Source: UBA4615 sp046046245
GTDB taxonomy: Bacteria; Pseudomonadota; Gammaproteobacteria; Burkholderiales; Burkholderiaceae_E
Assembly: GCA_046046245.1 (NCBI GenBank)
Contig: JBJOKE010000069.1
Location: forward strand, 1 to 64,000
Direction: 5' to 3'
Length of the DNA: 64,000 nt
Each line of letters begins with the position of its first letter. The stretch's first letter is position 1. The notes under the pieces were generated by a model. That model saw only the letters and a list, made by a program, of their open reading frames with translations. It was not told the origin of the DNA and searched no databases. Shown here in pieces: positions 60,106-64,000 of the stretch. Made by a program: the position numbers and the translations under genes.

Positions 60106-61815
60106 TCACTTCTCGTCGCGGTCCGTTGACAGCTTGGCGCGCAGCAGCGCGCCGAGGTTCGTCGTGCCGGTGGCGGCGCCCGACTCGGCCTGCATGCGCT
60201 GCAGGGCCTCGGCGGTCTCGACGGAGTCCTTGGCCTTGATCGACAGGGCGATCGAACGGTTCTTGCGGTCGATGTTGATGATCATCGCCTCGACCGAATC
60301 GCCTTCCTTCAGGTGGTTGCGAGCGTCCTCGACGCGATCGCGCGAGATCTCGGACGCACGCAGGTAGCCGTCGATGTCGCCACCGATGCCCACCACCGCG
60401 CCCTTCGGATCGACGCTCTTCACCGTGCCGACGACCACGTGCCCCTTCTCGTGCTGGGACGCGTAGCTGGTGAACGGATCGCCGTCCAGCTGCTTGATGC
60501 CCAGCGAGATGCGCTCGCGCTCGACGTCGATGGCGAGCACCACCGCACCCACCTCGTCGCCCTTCTTGAACTCGCGGACGGCTTCCTCGCCGGCCTTGTT
60601 CCACGACAGGTCGGACAGGTGCACCAGGCCGTCGATGCCGCCCGGCAGGCCGAGGAACACGCCGAAGTCGGTGATCGACTTGATCGTGCCCGAGACCTTG
60701 TCGCCCTTGCGGTGGTTCTCGGCGAACTCCTGCCACGGATTCGGACGGCACTGCTTCATGCCGAGCGAGATCCGGCGGCGGTCCTCGTCGATCTCCAGGA
60801 CCATGACCTCGACCTCGTCACCCAGCGAGACGACCTTGCTCGGGTTGACGTTCTTGTTGGTCCAGTCCATCTCGGAGACGTGCACCAGGCCCTCGATGCC
60901 CGGCTCGATCTCGACGAACGCACCGTAGTCGGTGATGTTCGTGACCTTGCCGAACATGCGCGTGCCGGTCGGGTAGCGGCGCGAGATGCCGACCCACGGG
61001 TCGTCGCCCAGCTGCTTCACGCCCAGCGAGACGCGGTTCTTCTCCTGGTCGAACTTGAGCACCTTCGCGGTGACTTCCTGGCCGACGGCCAGCACCTCCG
61101 ACGGGTGACGCACGCGGCGCCAGGCCATGTCGGTGATGTGCAGCAGGCCGTCGATGCCGCCCAGGTCGATGAAGGCGCCGTAGTCGGTGATGTTCTTGAC
61201 GGTGCCCTTGACGATCGAGCCTTCCTGCAGGGTCTCGAGCAGCTTCGCGCGCTCCTCGCCCTGCGACAGCTCGATGACCGCACGGCGCGACAGCACGACG
61301 TTGTTCCGCTTGCGATCGAGCTTGATGACCTTGAACTCGAGCGTCTTGCCCTCGTACGGGGTCGTGTCCTTGACCGGACGCATGTCGATCAGCGAGCCCG
61401 GCAGGAACGCGCGGATGCCGTTGGTCATGACGGTCAGGCCGCCCTTGACCTTGCCGGTGATCGTGCCGTCGACCAGGTCGCCGGTCTCGAGCGCACGCTC
61501 GAGGTTGACCCAGGCCGCGAGGCGCTTGGCGCGGTCGCGCGACAGGCGCGTCTCGCCGTAGCCGTTCTCGAGCGAGTCGATGGCGACCGAGACGAAGTCG
61601 CCCTCCTTGACGTCGAGTTCGCCGCGATCGTTGTGGAACTCCTCGATCGGGATGAAGCTCTCGGACTTGAGGCCCGCGTTGACGACCACGAAGTTGTGGT
61701 CGATGCGGACGACCTCGGCGGTGATGACCTCGCCCTGCCGCATCTCCTGCTTGGAGAGCGACTCCTCGAAGAGCTTGGCGAAACTCTCGGTCTCGGGAAT
61801 GGAAGTGGTGTTCAA
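60106..61815 (-). CDS. rpsA: 30S ribosomal protein S1
   Basis: 569-residue protein with six S1 RNA-binding repeats, which helps the 30S subunit bind and unfold mRNA. Repeats are seen at EVITAEVVRIDHNFVVVNAG, GDLVDGTITGKVKGGLTVM, GSIVKGTVKNITDYGAFIDL, GTRMFGKVTNITDYGAFVEI, GDKVSGTIKSITDFGVFLGL and GHVVVGTVKSVDPKGAVVGI. There is no ATG near the conserved start ETESFAKLFEESL. A TTG at 61815 has AGGA nine bases upstream and is preferred; a GTG at 61833 is the alternative but would lie upstream of that ribosome site. It is flanked by cmk and ihfB as usual. Confidence 0.95.
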   Translation of the reverse strand: MNTTSIPETESFAKLFEESLSKQEMRQGEVITAEVVRIDHNFVVVNAGLKSESFIPIEEFHNDRGELDVKEGDFVSVAIDSLENGYGETRLSRDRAKRLAAWVNLERALETGDLVDGTITGKVKGGLTVMTNGIRAFLPGSLIDMRPVKDTTPYEGKTLEFKVIKLDRKRNNVVLSRRAVIELSQGEERAKLLETLQEGSIVKGTVKNITDYGAFIDLGGIDGLLHITDMAWRRVRHPSEVLAVGQEVTAKVLKFDQEKNRVSLGVKQLGDDPWVGISRRYPTGTRMFGKVTNITDYGAFVEIEPGIEGLVHVSEMDWTNKNVNPSKVVSLGDEVEVMVLEIDEDRRRISLGMKQCRPNPWQEFAENHRKGDKVSGTIKSITDFGVFLGLPGGIDGLVHLSDLSWNKAGEEAVREFKKGDEVGAVVLAIDVERERISLGIKQLDGDPFTSYASQHEKGHVVVGTVKSVDPKGAVVGIGGDIDGYLRASEISRDRVEDARNHLKEGDSVEAMIINIDRKNRSIALSIKAKDSVETAEALQRMQAESGAATGTTNLGALLRAKLSTDRDEK

Positions 61816-61895
61816 GTGGTTTCCTGTACGCACACCGGCGAGGGGAACGCCTCGGAACGCATGATCGCGACCCGTCCGCCAGTGGTGTTGACGAC

Positions 61896-61923
61896 AAAAA
61901 GCGGCCGGCGGAGCGCCGACCGC
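61896..61923 (-). terminator. Intrinsic terminator after cmk
   Basis: On the minus strand GCGGTCGGC and GCCGGCCGC form a 9-bp stem (one T:G pair) followed directly by TTTTT, beginning at the cmk stop codon. This is the clearest rho-independent terminator in the window. It should lower read-through from aroA-cmk into rpsA, implying that rpsA has its own promoter in the 80 bases before its start. Confidence 0.75.
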
Positions 61924-62642
61924 TACCCTCGCGCCGCCCAGCGATCCAGCACCTTCGCCACCGTCTCGTCGATGGTGAGCGAGGTCGAATCCAGGACGTA
62001 CGCGCCTTCCGCGGGAGCCAGGGGAGCGACCGCGCGCGATGCATCTCGCGCGTCCCGATCCCTGAGGCCCTGCAAAAGGGACGAGAGGTTAGCAGAAATC
62101 CCCTTTTCGATCAACTGCTTATGGCGGCGCGCCGCGCGGGACTCGGCGCTCGCCGTCAGGAACACCTTGAGCGCGGCGTCCGGGAAGACCACCGTCCCCA
62201 TGTCCCGGCCGTCGGCGACCAGCCCCGGCGAGCGCCGGAAGCCACGCTGCAGCGTCAGCAGCGCGGCCCGCACCCGCGGATGGACGGCGAGCCGGGAGGC
62301 GCCGTTGCCGACCGCTTCGGCGCGGATCGCTTCGGTCACGTCCTCGCCGGCCAGCAGGATCCGGGCGTCGTCGCCGAAGGCCACCGGCAGCGCGGCCGCG
62401 AGACCCTCCAGCGCCGCCTCGTCCTCGAAGCCGACGTCGTGGTCGATCGCCGACAGGGCGGTCAGACGGTAGAGCGAGCCGCTGTCGAGGTAGTGCCAGC
62501 CCAGGGTCCGTGCGACGCGCTGGGCGATCGTGCCCTTGCCGGACGCGGTCGGGCCGTCGATGGTCAGCACCGGCACGGCCCGGGCGTCGAGCGCCGCGGG
62601 GACCGGCCGGATCCCGCCGCCGCGGTGGTCGGCGCCGCTCAT
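61923..62642 (-). CDS. cmk: Cytidylate kinase
   Basis: 239-residue nucleoside monophosphate kinase converting CMP/dCMP to the diphosphate. The P-loop is IDGPTASGKGTIA near residue 28, and LDSGSLYRLTAL near 51, VADGRDMGTVVFP near 145 and the lid RRHKQLIEKG near 171 follow. A 21-residue N-terminal extension precedes the usual start. Its ATG overlaps the aroA stop by ATGA, and a strong terminator follows its stop. aroA-cmk-rpsA order is conserved in betaproteobacteria. Confidence 0.96.
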   Translation of the reverse strand: MSGADHRGGGIRPVPAALDARAVPVLTIDGPTASGKGTIAQRVARTLGWHYLDSGSLYRLTALSAIDHDVGFEDEAALEGLAAALPVAFGDDARILLAGEDVTEAIRAEAVGNGASRLAVHPRVRAALLTLQRGFRRSPGLVADGRDMGTVVFPDAALKVFLTASAESRAARRHKQLIEKGISANLSSLLQGLRDRDARDASRAVAPLAPAEGAYVLDSTSLTIDETVAKVLDRWAARG

Positions 62643-63964
62643 GGTGCGACGCGCTCGACGTCGATGCCGGCACCGCGGGCGAGCTCGACGAAGTTCGGGA
62701 ACGAGGTGCCGACGTTCGCGGTGTCCCGGATCCGGATCGGCGCGGCCGCGCGCAGCGACGCGACCGAGAACGCCATCGCCGGCCGATGGTCGCCGTGCGA
62801 GTCGACCTCGCCGCCGGAGAACACGTGCGGGTCGTCGCCGCGGCCCTCGATGACGATGCCGTCGGGCGTCGGCGTCGCGTCGACGCCCAGCGCACGCAAG
62901 CCCTCGGCCATCACGGCGATCCGGTCCGACTCCTTGACCCGCAGCTCCTCGGCGCCGGTGACGATCGTCCGCCCGCGCGCGCAGGCCGCGGCGACGAACA
63001 GCACCGGGAACTCGTCGATGGCGAGCGGCACGAGCTCGGGCGGCACCGCGATCCCCTTCAGCGCCGAGGCGCGGACCCGCAGGTCGGCCACCGGCTCGCC
63101 GCCCACCGTGCGCGGGTTCTCCAGCGAGAGGTCGGCGCCCATCAGGCGCAGGATGTCGATCACCCCGGTGCGCGTCGGGTTCGTGCCGACGTGACGCAGC
63201 AGCAGGTCGGCGTCGCGGGCGATCGCGCCGGCGACGAGGAAGAAGGCGGCCGACGAGATGTCGGCCGGCACGTCGATGTCGGTGGCGGTCAGCGCGACGC
63301 CGCCGCGGACGGTCACCGTCGCGCCCTCGACCCGGACCGGCACCCCGAAGGCGGACAGCATCCGCTCGGTGTGGTCGCGGGTGGGCGCGGGCTCGGTGAC
63401 CCGCGTCTCGCCCTCGGCGTAGAGGCCGGCGAGCATCAGCGCCGACTTCACCTGCGCGCTCGCGACCGGCATCGCGTAGTCGATCCCGCGCAGCCGGCCG
63501 ACGGCCGGGTGGATCGCCAGCGGCGGACGGCCGTCGGTGGTGTCGATCCGCGCGCCCATGCGTCCGAGCGGCTCGGTGACCCGCTTCATCGGCCGGCGCG
63601 TGAGGCTCGCGTCGCCGACGAGCCGGGCCTCGAAGCCCTGCCCCGCGAGCAGCCCCGCGAGCAGCCGCATCGAGGTACCCGAATTGCCGCAGTCGAGATC
63701 GACCGTCGGCGCCCGAAGCCCCGAGGGTCCGACCCCTTCGACGGTCACGCGTCCGTCGTGCGGCCCGTCGATCCGCACGCCGAGCGCGCGGAACACGTTC
63801 ATCGTCGAGATCGCGTCGGCCCCCTCGAGGAAGCCGGTGACGCGGGTGGTGCCGCGCGCGATCGCGCCCAGCATGATCGATCGGTGGGAGATCGACTTGT
63901 CGCCGGGCACGCGCAGCGCGCCGCGGACGGCGCCGGCGGGCCGGGCGATGAAGTGTTCGGACAT
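62639..63964 (-). CDS. aroA: 3-phosphoshikimate 1-carboxyvinyltransferase (EPSP synthase)
   Basis: 441-residue enzyme of the shikimate pathway, joining shikimate 3-phosphate and PEP. GDKSISHRSIMLGAIA at residues 22-37 holds the PEP-binding lysine; LDCGNSGTSMRLLAGLLAG near 92 is the LxGNAGT-type motif, here GNSGTSMR, a class I-like form with Ser in place of Ala; LRVKESDRIAVMAEGLRALG near 345 is the second signature. It overlaps cmk by four bases. The 36 bases beyond its ATG to the window end are too short to assign. Confidence 0.96.
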   Translation of the reverse strand: MSEHFIARPAGAVRGALRVPGDKSISHRSIMLGAIARGTTRVTGFLEGADAISTMNVFRALGVRIDGPHDGRVTVEGVGPSGLRAPTVDLDCGNSGTSMRLLAGLLAGQGFEARLVGDASLTRRPMKRVTEPLGRMGARIDTTDGRPPLAIHPAVGRLRGIDYAMPVASAQVKSALMLAGLYAEGETRVTEPAPTRDHTERMLSAFGVPVRVEGATVTVRGGVALTATDIDVPADISSAAFFLVAGAIARDADLLLRHVGTNPTRTGVIDILRLMGADLSLENPRTVGGEPVADLRVRASALKGIAVPPELVPLAIDEFPVLFVAAACARGRTIVTGAEELRVKESDRIAVMAEGLRALGVDATPTPDGIVIEGRGDDPHVFSGGEVDSHGDHRPAMAFSVASLRAAAPIRIRDTANVGTSFPNFVELARGAGIDVERVAP

Positions 63965-64000
63965 GTGAACGGATTCCTCGGCGCGGCGCGCCGCTCGGGG

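Noticed and set aside
1..64000. CRISPR arrays, insertion sequences, integrases, phage or toxin-antitoxin genes
   Set aside because: No repeat-spacer array, transposase motif, terminal inverted repeat pair or phage structural gene was seen on either strand.

Overview
The window reads as chromosomal DNA of a very GC-rich betaproteobacterium of the Burkholderiales type. The support is gene order: aroA-cmk-rpsA-ihfB-lapA-lapB, leuS-lptE-holA-proA, divergent pilTU/yggS and divergent rpsT/murJ are all typical of that group. No rRNA, tRNA, CRISPR array, insertion sequence or phage gene was seen. Codon use and GC content look uniform by eye.

Layout. (1) 1-7.0 kb: a minus-strand operon for a cytoplasm-facing molybdoenzyme with quinone anchor (soeABC-like sulfite dehydrogenase) that runs into a SulP sulfate permease cut by the window edge, with a divergent LysR regulator. 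(2) 7.0-19.9 kb: a PLP ammonia-lyase, then a plus-strand operon of Tat-type peptide-family binding protein, YtcJ-like amidohydrolase, G3E (CobW-like) GTPase, two permeases, two ATPases and a fatty-acid-hydroxylase-fold membrane protein; then a DUF1254 secreted protein with a divergent LysR regulator. (3) 19.9-28.4 kb: the decayed piece of a third binding protein, a dimethylglycine/sarcosine-dehydrogenase-type flavoenzyme, a GlxA/GbdR-type regulator, a second amidohydrolase plus second binding protein (paralogues of region 2) and a short-chain dehydrogenase. (4) 28.5-37.8 kb: beta-hydroxyacid dehydrogenase, omega-amino acid:pyruvate aminotransferase, IclR regulator, Xsc-family ThDP enzyme, a TRAP transporter and a hydantoin-racemase-fold protein without the usual catalytic cysteines. 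(5) 37.8-64 kb: a carotenoid-oxygenase-family gene followed by housekeeping genes (leuS, lptE, holA, proA, hemJ, a 23S rRNA methyltransferase, pqqU, pilTU, yggS, rpsT, murJ, proC, ubiA, lapAB, ihfB, rpsA, cmk, aroA).

How they fit. Regions 1 and 4 together could form a sulfonate dissimilation route: TRAP uptake, transamination of a taurine-like amino-sulfonate, Xsc-type C-S cleavage giving acetyl phosphate and sulfite, sulfite oxidation by SoeABC and sulfate export by SulP. The Xsc-like protein differs from classical Xsc in its N-terminal substrate region, so the substrate may not be plain sulfoacetaldehyde. Regions 2 and 3 look like duplicated uptake-and-hydrolysis modules sharing one ABC transporter, possibly feeding an N-methylated amino acid to the flavoenzyme. 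Repeated short cis-elements upstream of both modules and around the GlxA regulator support joint control, but this is inference.
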